Shown in pieces: positions 56,717 to 64,000 of a DNA stretch of 64,000 nucleotides; within the stretch, counting starts at the first letter, position 1; each line of letters begins with the position of its first letter. Source of the stretch: JAIVJM01 sp963816985 (GTDB taxonomy: Bacteria; Acidobacteriota; Blastocatellia; Pyrinomonadales; Pyrinomonadaceae); the NCBI GenBank assembly GCA_963816985.1, contig CAWFMF010000003.1, forward strand, positions 94,511-158,510. Reading direction: 5' to 3'. Position numbers and translations under genes: made by a program. The notes beneath the pieces are model-generated. The model ran no database searches. It was not told the origin of the DNA and saw only the letters and a program-made list of their open reading frames with translations.

Positions 56717-57868
56717 ATGAGGATGACGCTCATCACATTCTTAGCATCGCTGGTCGCAATCTCTTCGACGCTGCTCGGCGCGACGGTCGCGGCGACGAAT
56801 CGGCGGGTCGTCGTCACGGCTCAGACCGGCGCGCAAGTCGTGCGCGACGAGCGGGGGCGCGTACACATCAGGCTCGCGCGCGGCGGCAAGGTCGAGCTCG
56901 ACAACCGCACCACGGGGCGGATCGTCGTCATGGGCTGGGACCACGATTACATCGAGGCCGAGGCCACCAGCGCACGCGGGGCGGAGCACGTCGAGGCCAG
57001 CTCCGACACGGGCTTCAAAGGTCAGTGGGTGAGGCTCAAGGCCGACTACAAGGACGAGCCGTGGTTGCCCCGCCTGAAATTTCCGGAGCTGTCGGCGACG
57101 CCTTCTTTAGGGACCGGCCCGTCATCCACGACTTCCGCGAAAAATTCCGACGCGGGCGTTGGGCGACAGGCCGACCCCGACGAGGTTCATCTGTTAGTGA
57201 AGCTCCCGCGTTACGCGGAGCTGGACATGATCTCCGTCAACCGTAGTGAAGTCGAAATCACGGGGTTGACGACGCCGGTCGCCGTGAGCGGCAGGAGGAG
57301 CGCCATCAAGCTGATGGAGGTGGGCGCGGTCGAGGTGCGCAACGAGCGCGGGTCGGTCGAAGTGGACGGGGCCGCCGGCCTCGTTGACGTGGTCACGAGT
57401 AGCGGCCCCGTGCGCGTCAGGAACGTCCGGGGCGATGTGCGCGTCATCTCGCTCAGCGGGCAGGCCGAGATCGCTTGCGTGCGCGGGCGCGTCAACGTCA
57501 GCAACACCGAAGGCACGGTCGCACTCTTTGATGTGGACGGCGACGTGGACGCGACGACGGTCAACAGCGTCATCAAATTCGCAGGCCCGCTCCGCCCGGA
57601 AGGGCGCTATCACTTGAAGTCCATGTCCGGCGACGTCGAGATGGGCGTGCGCCGCAACCCGCCCGGCTTCACTGCCCTCCTCTCATCCTACCGGGGCACG
57701 GTGGACAGCGACTTCAATCTCGATTCCAGACAACAGCCGAAAGACTCTCAAGGCACACGCCGCTTCAGCCGCCACGGCGACGGGCGGGCGCAGATTACGC
57801 TCGACTCTTTCGACGGCAGGGTGAGGCTCAGTAAGCTCCAGTCCGAGCCGCCGGAAGCGTGCAGGTGA
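56717..57868 (+). CDS. Beta-strand-repeat envelope protein (DUF4097-like)
   Basis: A 383-residue protein with a signal peptide at 1-25 (ITFLASLVAISSTLLGATVA). The rest is short beta-strand repeats (VEVDGAAGLVDVVTSSGPVR, VNVSNTEGTVALFDVDGDVD), typical of DUF4097-like proteins often found next to sigma/anti-sigma genes. It is probably exported and a target or sensor of the adjacent regulon. It starts 30 bases after the anti-sigma gene. Confidence 0.8.
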   Translation: MRMTLITFLASLVAISSTLLGATVAATNRRVVVTAQTGAQVVRDERGRVHIRLARGGKVELDNRTTGRIVVMGWDHDYIEAEATSARGAEHVEASSDTGFKGQWVRLKADYKDEPWLPRLKFPELSATPSLGTGPSSTTSAKNSDAGVGRQADPDEVHLLVKLPRYAELDMISVNRSEVEITGLTTPVAVSGRRSAIKLMEVGAVEVRNERGSVEVDGAAGLVDVVTSSGPVRVRNVRGDVRVISLSGQAEIACVRGRVNVSNTEGTVALFDVDGDVDATTVNSVIKFAGPLRPEGRYHLKSMSGDVEMGVRRNPPGFTALLSSYRGTVDSDFNLDSRQQPKDSQGTRRFSRHGDGRAQITLDSFDGRVRLSKLQSEPPEACR

Positions 57869-58181
57869 GGACGCTGCTTCCGTCCGAACCTTAGGCTCCG
57901 GATTCAACTCATACATACGTCTGTGGGCCCGGAATCTTCCTGCTCGCGGGTCTGCCTCACAATCCCAAATCCCGCCCCACTCAATTCAGACTCACGAATC
58001 GGCGGAGGGCGGCAGAGGCATTCGTCTAAGACGGCGTGGCTCATTCCGCCTGATGCGCCCCGGCGGTGGGAGATTGCTGGCTTTTTCTGACTTCCTGCCT
58101 GATTATACGCCCGAATGGGCGTCCTTCGAGGCGTCGAATAGTACGTCTGATATGCGTTATGCCGCTTGCTTGTAGGTAATC
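57869..58181. other. 313-bp intergenic region before the transposon
   Basis: No gene is supported. CGCCC-GAAT-GGGCG at about 58113-58126 forms a small hairpin. The right end leads into the GTG codon of the gene interrupted by the transposon. Confidence 0.5.
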
Positions 58182-58197
58182 GTGAATAGAAAATTAT
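58182..58197 (+). pseudogene. 5' stub of the gene split by the transposon
   Basis: GTG AAT AGA AAA TTA T runs into the transposon's left end at 58198. Removing the transposon and one target copy joins it in frame to the membrane-protein coding sequence after 60666, giving MNRKLSSSGTLFWKLF. The preceding TAG at 58173 limits the start. TAGG lies seven bases upstream. Confidence 0.55.
58190..58197. repeat. Target-site duplication, left copy
   Basis: AAAATTAT, repeated directly at 60659-60666. An 8-bp duplication is characteristic of IS1595-family insertion. Confidence 0.9.
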
Positions 58198-58221
58198 GGT
58201 AATAATATAGTTGACGCACCA
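58198..58221 (+). repeat. Left terminal inverted repeat
   Basis: 24 bases beginning GGTAATAATATAGTTGACG; exact reverse complement of 60635-60658. Confidence 0.95.
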
Positions 58222-58282
58222 AAGGGTTAGGGGTAAAATCGCCAGCGAGGTTACAACATGAATTGCGTAGAGGTACGAGATT

Positions 58283-58594
58283 GTGCCGTTTACTTTTGCC
58301 TCACTGAATAAACGACGCGAGCACTTCGGAAAGCATGGCGCGGAGTTTGGGGTAACAAACGAATTTGACTATGAGCGATTAGCCGATGCTTTTATAGCAT
58401 CACCCTCAAGTCCTGAAATATGGGAATGCAGAAACCCCCGCCGCAACGACGTAGTAAGGTATAATCATATTACCAACGAGTTCGTGGTAGTTAGTGCTAT
58501 TGGTACAATCAGAACGTACTTCAAGCCAGACGTGGCAGAGCATAGTTTACCGCGAAATTTGGATTACTATTTAGTCAATTGCGTGCAGATATGA
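58283..58594 (+). CDS. BECR-fold RNase-like toxin, transposon passenger
   Basis: A 103-residue protein from GTG 58283 (GAGG nine bases upstream). The pattern REHFGKHGAEFG, then NPRRNDVVRYNHITNEFVVV and GTIRTYFKPD resembles the barnase/EndoU/colicin/RelE-like nuclease domains seen at the ends of polymorphic toxins. Candidate catalytic residues are the His in the HFGKHG region and the Arg/Thr in IRTYF. It is free-standing, with no delivery domain. Its stop overlaps the next start (ATGA), as expected for a toxin with a partner. Family match is from memory. Confidence 0.6.
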   Translation: MPFTFASLNKRREHFGKHGAEFGVTNEFDYERLADAFIASPSSPEIWECRNPRRNDVVRYNHITNEFVVVSAIGTIRTYFKPDVAEHSLPRNLDYYLVNCVQI

Positions 58595-58998
58595 ACTACG
58601 CTTGTCCTGTGTGTGGTTTTCCTAACTTAGAAGACCCGCCGACGGATTATGAAATCTGTCCATCTTGCGGTACTGAGTTTGGTTATACCGACATTGCACG
58701 CCCCTATCCTGCCTTGCGTCAACGATGGCTTGACGCTGGCGCACAGTGGTATAGCCGTGTGACTCCACAGCCGCACGGATGGAATGGTTATAGGCAATTG
58801 ATTGATGCTGGTTTTATTAAGATAGTGCCTGTCGGTATAGAGTCGGGGTCAAATATTTCAATTGTAGACTTAGGGGCAGGTATTATCCCCTTATCCATCT
58901 CAGGTTCTTTTGGCGAGATTAAGACAAGGCTTGTGGCTTTAGGGCGCGCAGTTCCATCTATGCTTTCCAGCATTCACCCTACCCATGCTAAAACGTAA
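58591..58998 (+). CDS. Zinc-ribbon partner protein, possible antitoxin/immunity
   Basis: A 135-residue protein from ATG 58591. The N-terminal rubredoxin-like zinc ribbon (YACPVCGFPN, ICPSCGTEFGYTD) is followed by an aromatic-rich region (AGAQWYSRVTPQPHGWNGYR) and a small beta/alpha C-terminal domain. The four-base overlap with the RNase-like gene suggests the two are made together. An immunity or antitoxin role is inference from that arrangement. Confidence 0.6.
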   Translation: MNYACPVCGFPNLEDPPTDYEICPSCGTEFGYTDIARPYPALRQRWLDAGAQWYSRVTPQPHGWNGYRQLIDAGFIKIVPVGIESGSNISIVDLGAGIIPLSISGSFGEIKTRLVALGRAVPSMLSSIHPTHAKT

Positions 58999-59006
58999 GG
59001 TGTGAT

Positions 59007-59498
59007 ATGCCTAAAATCCTTATATTCGCTCCATGCGAAAAAGTGATTATCAGCGAAGATGACAACACCACGTCTCTTATTTCGCTGATTGAGGGCTTTA
59101 CTATTGGCATCCCCGAAGACGTGGAACTTCCCGAAGATACAAGTATCCCGATAAGGTGGCATATCATGTCCATCTGGGAGAAGGTGGAGGGCGAGGGCGA
59201 AAAGCGATTTGAGCAACGGATCGAACTCGTCTTGCCCAGCGGGAAGAAGGCAATGGACGAAAGCACGACAATTGATTTTAAGCCAGAGCCAACCCGATTC
59301 CGCCAAGTAACTATGATAGTCGGCTTCCCGGTCTCGTCAGCCGGGCCTGCCATGTTAAAGCTTTCGTTCAGAGAAGTAGGGCAAGCAGACTGGCAAGCGG
59401 CGGCGGAATACGCAATCCCCATCACACGCCTACCAGCGACGCCGAAGGGAGACGGCACAAATGAAGAACCCGAGCCCGAAGCCGCCGAAGTCGGATGA
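59007..59498 (+). CDS. DUF6941 family protein, transposon passenger
   Basis: A 163-residue protein. PKILIFAPCEKVIISEDDNT, then SLIEGFTIGIPEDVELPED and a beta-rich remainder, matches the DUF6941 family of unknown function. AAGGTG precedes the ATG. It starts nine bases after the zinc-ribbon gene. It has no signal peptide. Confidence 0.75.
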   Translation: MPKILIFAPCEKVIISEDDNTTSLISLIEGFTIGIPEDVELPEDTSIPIRWHIMSIWEKVEGEGEKRFEQRIELVLPSGKKAMDESTTIDFKPEPTRFRQVTMIVGFPVSSAGPAMLKLSFREVGQADWQAAAEYAIPITRLPATPKGDGTNEEPEPEAAEVG

Positions 59499-59625
59499 GT
59501 TCACGCGCTTTGAGCAGACGCTACGCAACCTCATGGCTGTGCCTAAAAGTGAAGTGGATAAGGAGCGGGCGAAGTACGAGCGCAAGCGAGAGAAAGAGGG
59601 TAAAAGAAAAAGGCCAGCCAAGTAG
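59461..59625 (+). CDS. 54-residue basic protein overlapping the DUF6941 gene
   Basis: ATG at 59461, stop at 59623-59625, overlapping DUF6941 by 38 bases in another frame. The product, MKNPSPKPPKSDEFTRFEQT to the Lys/Arg-rich end KRKRPAK, is helical. Small proteins with K-P-x-S-D-x-F-x-R-F followed by VPKSEVD recur next to DUF6941-type genes in my recollection. Function unknown. Confidence 0.65.
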   Translation: MKNPSPKPPKSDEFTRFEQTLRNLMAVPKSEVDKERAKYERKREKEGKRKRPAK

Positions 59626-59662
59626 CTAGCCCTTCCGCTTCCCGCGCCCCTGCCTCTTCTTT

Positions 59663-60607
59663 TTAATGACTCGCTTTCTTGCCAGTTAGTTCCTCAAAGG
59701 TTAGCCGCTTGCCCGCAATCTGCTTCACCGTCTGAACAAACCTATCGGCGTCTTTACCCTTCCGCTCGTTAAATCTGAAAGTCTGCTCGTCTAAGTATCT
59801 GAACAAGTGGAACGGCTCGACACTTACATACGTTCCGCGAATGCCGCGCTTCAATAAACTCCAAAAGTTCTCAATGCCGTTCGTGTGAATCTGACCGTCA
59901 ACGTACTTCTCGGCGTGGTCTATCACCTGATGAATGTAATCTTGATGCAGACCGCTATAACCTTTCCAACCATCCGTGAAAAGTTCCGCGCCCTGCTCGA
60001 CGTTGCTTCTCACTTCGGCGTGTAACGTCTCCTGCCGCGCGTTGTCTATCACTTTGGCTCTCACCTTACCGTCGCGCTCCAAGAGTCCCATCACGGCAAC
60101 CTTGCCAGCCCCGCCAGTGCCTTGAACCTTTCTCGCGTGTTCGCTTCTGTGCATATTGCGCGCGAGCCCGCCGATGTAAGTCTCGTCGGCTTCCACCTGT
60201 CCCGAAAGCTTTTCAAACGTGCCCGTCTGCATCGCAAGCCGGATGCGGTGAAGCAGAAACCATCCGGTTTTCTGAGTCACGCCGAGCGCGCGCATAATCT
60301 CATAAGAGCTAATGCCGTTCTTCGCATTGGTGATGAGCCACACGGCGGCGAGCCACTTGTCGAGGCCGATAGGCGAATCTTCCATGACCGTGCCGACCTT
60401 CACGCTAAACTGCTTGTGGCAAGCTTTGTTCATGCACTTCCACTTGCGGCGCGTGGACAGATAAGATACCGCCTTGCCAGCGCAATAGGGACAAGTCACA
60501 CCTTCGGGCCAACGAATCTGAGCCATAAAGGTTGTGCAGGTGTCGAGGTCTGAGAAGTACAGAATGGCTTGCTGTAGTGTCTTGGGGAATGTGGGTTCGT
60601 GCTTCAT
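59663..60607 (-). CDS. IS1595-family (ISXO2-like) transposase
   Basis: A 314-residue protein with an N-terminal zinc ribbon (CPYCAGKAV, KCMNKACHKQF). The DDE-type catalytic domain is readable: QVEADETYIGG, ELFTDGWKGY, and HTNGIENFWSLLKRGIRGTY. The length is normal for the family and no break is seen. The stop lies 38 bases from the small passenger gene, transcribed toward it. Confidence 0.94.
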   Translation of the reverse strand: MKHEPTFPKTLQQAILYFSDLDTCTTFMAQIRWPEGVTCPYCAGKAVSYLSTRRKWKCMNKACHKQFSVKVGTVMEDSPIGLDKWLAAVWLITNAKNGISSYEIMRALGVTQKTGWFLLHRIRLAMQTGTFEKLSGQVEADETYIGGLARNMHRSEHARKVQGTGGAGKVAVMGLLERDGKVRAKVIDNARQETLHAEVRSNVEQGAELFTDGWKGYSGLHQDYIHQVIDHAEKYVDGQIHTNGIENFWSLLKRGIRGTYVSVEPFHLFRYLDEQTFRFNERKGKDADRFVQTVKQIAGKRLTFEELTGKKASH

Positions 60608-60634
60608 CGTGGAAGCATCTTAGCACTAAAGGCG

Positions 60635-60658
60635 TGGTGCGTCAACTATATTATTACC
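60635..60658 (-). repeat. Right terminal inverted repeat
   Basis: 24 bases beginning TGGTGCGTCAACTATATTAT; exact reverse complement of the left end. Confidence 0.95.
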
Positions 60659-60666
60659 AAAATTAT
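60659..60666. repeat. Target-site duplication, right copy
   Basis: AAAATTAT, matching 58190-58197. Confidence 0.9.
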
Positions 60667-61118
60667 CATCATCGGGCACGTTGTTCTGGAAACTGTTTCC
60701 CGTGGTTTTGATTTCGCCCTTCGTGATTGGCGCTCTTCGACTTATACGGGAATGGCTGACGCTGCCGGATGGCGCAAAATCTCCGTTTGCCGACTATAAC
60801 CCGCTGGCTCTTCTCTTTTCGATACTGGGTGGCGCTTTCGCCTTCTGGATGCTTGGGGGTTTGAAGAGTGTCTACCTGAAGTTTGATAGCTTGCTGGTTT
60901 CAAACTATCTTAAAGAGATTGAGATACCTCTCTCCAATGTCGAGCACGTATCCAAGCCGGAAAACTCCTCTCATCAGCGTATCGCCATCCACCTCCATTC
61001 ACCTTCAGAGTTCGGCGGTAAAATTGTATTCATGCCTCCGCTCTTCATGGCTCGTGAGGTTGCGGATGAGCTTAGAAACAGGGTTGGCGTTCGGCGTGAG
61101 AGTCAGAACACTATGTAG
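60667..61118 (+). pseudogene. Small membrane protein, 5' end displaced by the transposon
   Basis: The main body reads FWKLFPVVLISPFVIGALRL, a second hydrophobic helix (LALLFSILGGAFAFWMLGG), then a beta-rich domain (KSVYLKFDSLLVSNYLKEIE) resembling small PH-like membrane proteins. The original start is probably GTG 58182, now separated by the 2.46-kb insertion. A TTG at 60681 could still start a shortened product that loses about 10 residues, so expression is not excluded. Confidence 0.6.
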
Positions 61119-61177
61119 AATGTTTTTTTGATGGGCGGCATATCATCGGCCTGCATACGAAGAGAGGCTAAAGCTAA

Positions 61178-61501
61178 ATGAGATTCGATGAACTCAAATC
61201 CGGGTGGAACTGGAACCCTCTTCGCGCTTGCCCCGGCAGGTATGTTTTACTTGGTGTGGATAGAACGCTAGCGCCCGCAGACTTATTAAATCGCGAGACC
61301 GAAATTTCTGAATTCGTCGTCGAGAAAGCGAAAGACATTGTGGTGGTTGCCCGACTTGAAGATGGAGGTTTGATCTCTTACAAGAAATTAGATGGGACGT
61401 ATCTGCATACGCTCAATACGGTTGAAGGCTTCAGTCGAAAGTTATCACAGCTAGGAATATTACTGTCAGACAGAGCGTCTTCGGAGCCGACGGCGGCCTG
61501 A
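61178..61501 (+). CDS. Hypothetical protein
   Basis: A 107-residue protein with AGAGG (61162-61166) about 11 bases before the ATG. It reads MRFDELKSGWNWNPLRACPG and then an alpha/beta pattern (DIVVVARLEDGGLISYKKLD). No family recognised, no signal peptide. It lies 60 bases after the membrane-protein gene and is somewhat less GC-rich than the core genes. Confidence 0.7.
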   Translation: MRFDELKSGWNWNPLRACPGRYVLLGVDRTLAPADLLNRETEISEFVVEKAKDIVVVARLEDGGLISYKKLDGTYLHTLNTVEGFSRKLSQLGILLSDRASSEPTAA

Positions 61502-61623
61502 CAACTCAGACAACCGGACTCGCAATCGGCAAGTCTTTTATCTTTGGCGTTGACTGCTCGCCGGATAATTCGGGCATTATGCCGCAGACAGTCGGTAAGG
61601 AAACGAAGAGAGGGCAGAGCGGG

Positions 61624-62451
61624 GTGAAGACTTGCTTTTTAAACACCAGGCTTTTTCTACTTCTCGGTCTGTTGCTCCTTGCCTCTTGCGGCGATTCGCC
61701 CGCCGGCCCGGAAGGAGCGTCTCGACGCTCAGACGTTGAATGCCCCGCTTATGCCGCCGAGGGGCTCGAAGTCAGTTGCCTTAACCACCGCCAAGTGACA
61801 TACGTCGTCCTCCGTGTTGATTTAAGAGCGGCGCGCATCGAGACCCTGTGGAGAAACTCCGCCGGTGTCCCTTACGGTTCTTTAGACGAAGCCTACCGAC
61901 AGGTCAGTGACGACCTGCTCGCCATCACTAACGCCGGCATCTACTCCGAGAATCACGCTCCCGAAGGGCTCCACGTCGAAGGGGGTATGGCGTTGAGCCC
62001 GCTTAACCTGAAGGGCGGTGAGGGGAACTTTTATTGGAGGCCGAACGGCGTCTTCTACGTCGCGGACGACGGCGCCGGGATTGTCGAATCGGAAAAGTTT
62101 CAGCCGCTCAATGAACGGGGCGGGATTCAACAGGCCACGCAATCCGGGCCGCTGCTCGTCATTGACGGCGAGGTGAACGACGCCCTCAAGCCGGACTCAC
62201 AATCTCTATATGTGCGGAATGGGATTGGGGTCAAGTCGCCTGACGAGGTCTACATCGTGATCTCGAAGGGAGAGGTGAATCTGCATGACTTCGCCTCGGT
62301 GTTCAGGGAACAGTTGAAGTGCCGCAACGCTTTATACATGGACGGATGCGTCTCGCAAATGTATCTCCCGGCGCGCAGTGTTTATATCCCTGAGCGGCGA
62401 CGGTGTGAAAAAGAGTTGGTGGGATTGTTGGGTGTCGTGAAGCGGAAGTGA
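61624..62451 (+). CDS. Phosphodiester glycosidase-like lipoprotein (NAGPA/DUF2233 type)
   Basis: A 275-residue protein from GTG 61624, giving a lipoprotein signal (LFLLLGLLLLASCGDS, lipobox LASC). The body has LLAITNAGIYSENHAPEGLH, ATQSGPLLVIDGEVN, and LYMDGCVSQMYLP, the pattern of the phosphodiester glycosidase family. A start at 61579 is possible but pushes the signal inward. The protein would be anchored in the envelope and may cleave sugar-phosphodiester bonds. Confidence 0.82.
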   Translation: MKTCFLNTRLFLLLGLLLLASCGDSPAGPEGASRRSDVECPAYAAEGLEVSCLNHRQVTYVVLRVDLRAARIETLWRNSAGVPYGSLDEAYRQVSDDLLAITNAGIYSENHAPEGLHVEGGMALSPLNLKGGEGNFYWRPNGVFYVADDGAGIVESEKFQPLNERGGIQQATQSGPLLVIDGEVNDALKPDSQSLYVRNGIGVKSPDEVYIVISKGEVNLHDFASVFREQLKCRNALYMDGCVSQMYLPARSVYIPERRRCEKELVGLLGVVKRK

Positions 62452-62481
62452 AAATCTCGTCCCAAAGTAAAAGTTAAATAC

Positions 62482-63087
62482 CTACTGCTTTTTAGAGACG
62501 TAATAGACGACGCCCGCTTTGTCGTCGGTCAGGAGGAAGGTGTCGGGGCCGAGGTTGAGCACGTCCACCGGTCGCCCGTACACCTTGCCTTCGCGGAGAA
62601 AGCCTGTGATGAAATCTTCGGGCGCGGGCATCCCCGCCGCACTCGCACGCAGCCGCACGACGCGGTAGCCCTTCCGGAGTCCCTCCTTCGTCGAGCCGTG
62701 GAGGGCGACGAGGAAAGAGTCCCTGAGTTCGTCTCCGTTGCCAGCCCCGAAGTAGTCGAGGCCGAGCGGCGAGCTGTGCGCGTCGAAAGCCGCGTAGGCC
62801 CGGTCAACCTTCCGGCAGTTCCGCTTCCTCCCGCCCGCGTTGAATTTGCCGTCGGGGAAGCGGCCCGCGCCCGACTGGAAGCAGTAGGGCCAGCCGTAGT
62901 CGGCGCCCTCCCTGACGGCGTACATGGTGTCGGCGGGCTTGTGGTCGCCGAGGTGGTCAGAGCCCATGTTGGTCGCGAACAGGCGTCCCACCGCCCACCG
63001 CGGCCCGACGGCGTTCCGCAGGCCGCGCGCGAAGAACTTCTGGTTCTTCCCGTCCGGGTCCATCTGGATGATGTTGTCCGCGCAGAA
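62482..63087 (-). pseudogene. PQQ-type sugar dehydrogenase, C-terminal half only
   Basis: The frame reads IIQMDPDGKNQKFFARGLRN, MGSDHLGDHKPADTMYAVRE, DYGWPYCFQSGAG, and ends DDKAGVVYYVSKKQ. This is the C-terminal half of sorbosone/glucose-dehydrogenase-like beta-propeller proteins. The N-terminal half is missing: sequence upstream of about 63087 belongs to another gene on the opposite strand. It is truncated by a rearrangement or an assembly join. Confidence 0.8.
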
Positions 63088-63433
63088 CTACAAGCGGTCG
63101 CTCGAACTCGACCCGAAGAACGCGAACGCCGTCGAGATGCTGAAGAGACTGGAGGGCCGGGCCGCCGCTGTGGACACGAAGGTTTATGATGCTTACGTCG
63201 GCGAGTACGAAATCGCGCCCCGGCTTCGTCCTCACCATCACGAGGGAGGGGAACAGCCTCATGTCGCAGGCGACGGGACAGGCAAAGGTGGAAATCTTTC
63301 CCGAATCGGAGACGACCTTCTTCCTGCGCGTCGTGGACGCGAAGGTGACTTTCGTCAAAGACCCGCGGGGCGGGTCACGGGGCTCGTGATTCGTCAGGGC
63401 GGCAGGGACACGCCGGGGAAAAAGGTGAAGTAA
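63080..63433 (+). pseudogene. Serine-hydrolase C-terminal fragment with DUF3471-like domain
   Basis: Only the tail of a gene is present: NYKRSLELDPKNANAVEMLK (TPR end), then YDAYVGEYEIAPGFVLTITR, FFLRVVDAKVTFVKDP, and RVTGLVIRQGGRDTPGKKVK. Such tails follow beta-lactamase-type serine hydrolases. The frame needs one base removed near 63218 (CCCC) and one added near 63372. No start lies upstream because of the join at about 63085. Confidence 0.75.
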
Positions 63434-63525
63434 ATCTCGCCGGGTCGGCGGGCGGGTGATACAATGCGCGCCCGCCGACCCTGAGCCCGCCGGTCGGCCC
63501 GCCCTGTTGGTGACTCCGCCTCGTG

Positions 63526-64000
63526 ATGTGTCGAGCGCCCGTGACTTCTCAGAACAACAACCGAATCACCGACCTGATGATTGCGGCCTCGCGCGGCGAT
63601 TACGCCCGCGTCGAGTCGCTCCTGCGCGAGGGCTCGGAGGTGGACGCGCGCGACGTCTTCGGCTACACGGCCCTCATGTACGCGGCGAGCGCGGGCCACC
63701 AAGCAATAGCGGAGGAACTCGTTAACGCCGGCGCGAACGTCGAGGCCAGGAACAGGAACGGCGCGTCCGTCTTCGAACTGGCTTCGGCCAAGGGCCACAC
63801 GGCGGTGGCCGCCCTGCTCCGTCACGCCCGCCTCTTTCTGGCCGCGCGCGACGGCGACCTCGCGACCGTCGAGGCGCTGCTCGAAGCCGGGGCCGACGTT
63901 AACGCGCTACTCCGCGACGGCTGGACGTCGCTCATGATTGCCACGCTCCACAACCACCCGCAGATCGTCGCCCTGCTCATCCGGCGCGGGGCGTATGTTG
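63526..64000 (+). CDS. Ankyrin-repeat protein, N-terminal part
   Basis: Open to the right edge. It starts at ATG 63526 or GTG 63541. Ankyrin repeats read LMIAASRGDYARVESLLREG, GYTALMYAASAGHQAIAEEL, LFLAARDGDLATVEALLEAG and GWTSLMIATLHNHPQIVALL. It is a protein-interaction scaffold of unknown partner; no signal peptide is visible. Confidence 0.88.
   Translation, partial: MCRAPVTSQNNNRITDLMIAASRGDYARVESLLREGSEVDARDVFGYTALMYAASAGHQAIAEELVNAGANVEARNRNGASVFELASAKGHTAVAALLRHARLFLAARDGDLATVEALLEAGADVNALLRDGWTSLMIATLHNHPQIVALLIRRGAYV

Larger units (their letters stand above)
58198..60658. mobile_element. IS1595-family transposon with four passenger genes
   Basis: A 2461-bp element bounded by perfect 24-base terminal inverted repeats and an 8-bp target duplication. 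It carries an IS1595/ISXO2-type transposase on the minus strand and four genes on the plus strand. Its base composition is clearly more AT-rich than the flanking DNA, marking recent acquisition. Both ends and the transposase appear intact, so it may still be mobile. Confidence 0.92.

Overview
The window is a high-GC bacterial chromosome segment. It probably comes from an uncultured Acidobacteriota of the Blastocatellia/Pyrinomonas type. That assignment is an inference from gene content: CRTAC1-type FG-GAP/UnbV proteins, a BNR/VPS10-like beta-propeller protein, an Oar-like TonB receptor with a carboxypeptidase-regulatory N-terminus, and many TPR proteins. No rRNA, tRNA or CRISPR array was seen.

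Layout. 1-5.3 kb holds two CRTAC1-type proteins and a nitrilase-fold amidohydrolase. 5.4-37.4 kb is an extracellular contractile injection system (eCIS, Afp/PVC-like) locus: an HNH-nuclease cargo candidate with its own promoter, sheath, tube, hub chaperone, a disordered linker protein, cap (DUF4255), AAA+ ATPase, a small protein, two large DUF4157 cargo proteins (one ending in a metallopeptidase, one in a PD-(D/E)XK nuclease), tube initiator, LysM-type protein, separate hub and spike, PAAR tip, gp25, two giant baseplate proteins, a tail protein I with a beta-helical C-terminus, DUF6519, and two proteins of unknown role behind their own promoter. Most genes overlap by ATGA, so translation is probably coupled. 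I see no tail-fibre or tape-measure gene. Several structural genes carry single-base frame breaks that read as inserted bases; they look like consensus errors, and I treat the genes as intact.

37.4-57.9 kb is housekeeping or secreted-protein territory: an NHL-repeat/M23-like protein, a BNR protein, a DEDDh exonuclease, an HNH protein, an EamA transporter, an M36 (fungalysin-like) protease behind four 11-bp direct repeats, a TonB-dependent receptor, a TPR protein, an ECF sigma/anti-sigma pair and a beta-strand-repeat envelope protein. Several palindromic repeat elements sit between genes.

58.2-60.7 kb is a complete IS1595-family transposon: 24-bp terminal inverted repeats, the 8-bp target duplication AAAATTAT, a transposase, and four AT-richer passenger genes that include a likely RNase-toxin/zinc-ribbon partner pair. 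It appears to have split the fifth codon of a small membrane-protein gene. 61-64 kb has a secreted phosphodiester-glycosidase-like lipoprotein, a breakpoint that truncates a sugar dehydrogenase and a serine-hydrolase gene at the same spot, and the start of an ankyrin-repeat gene that runs off the window.
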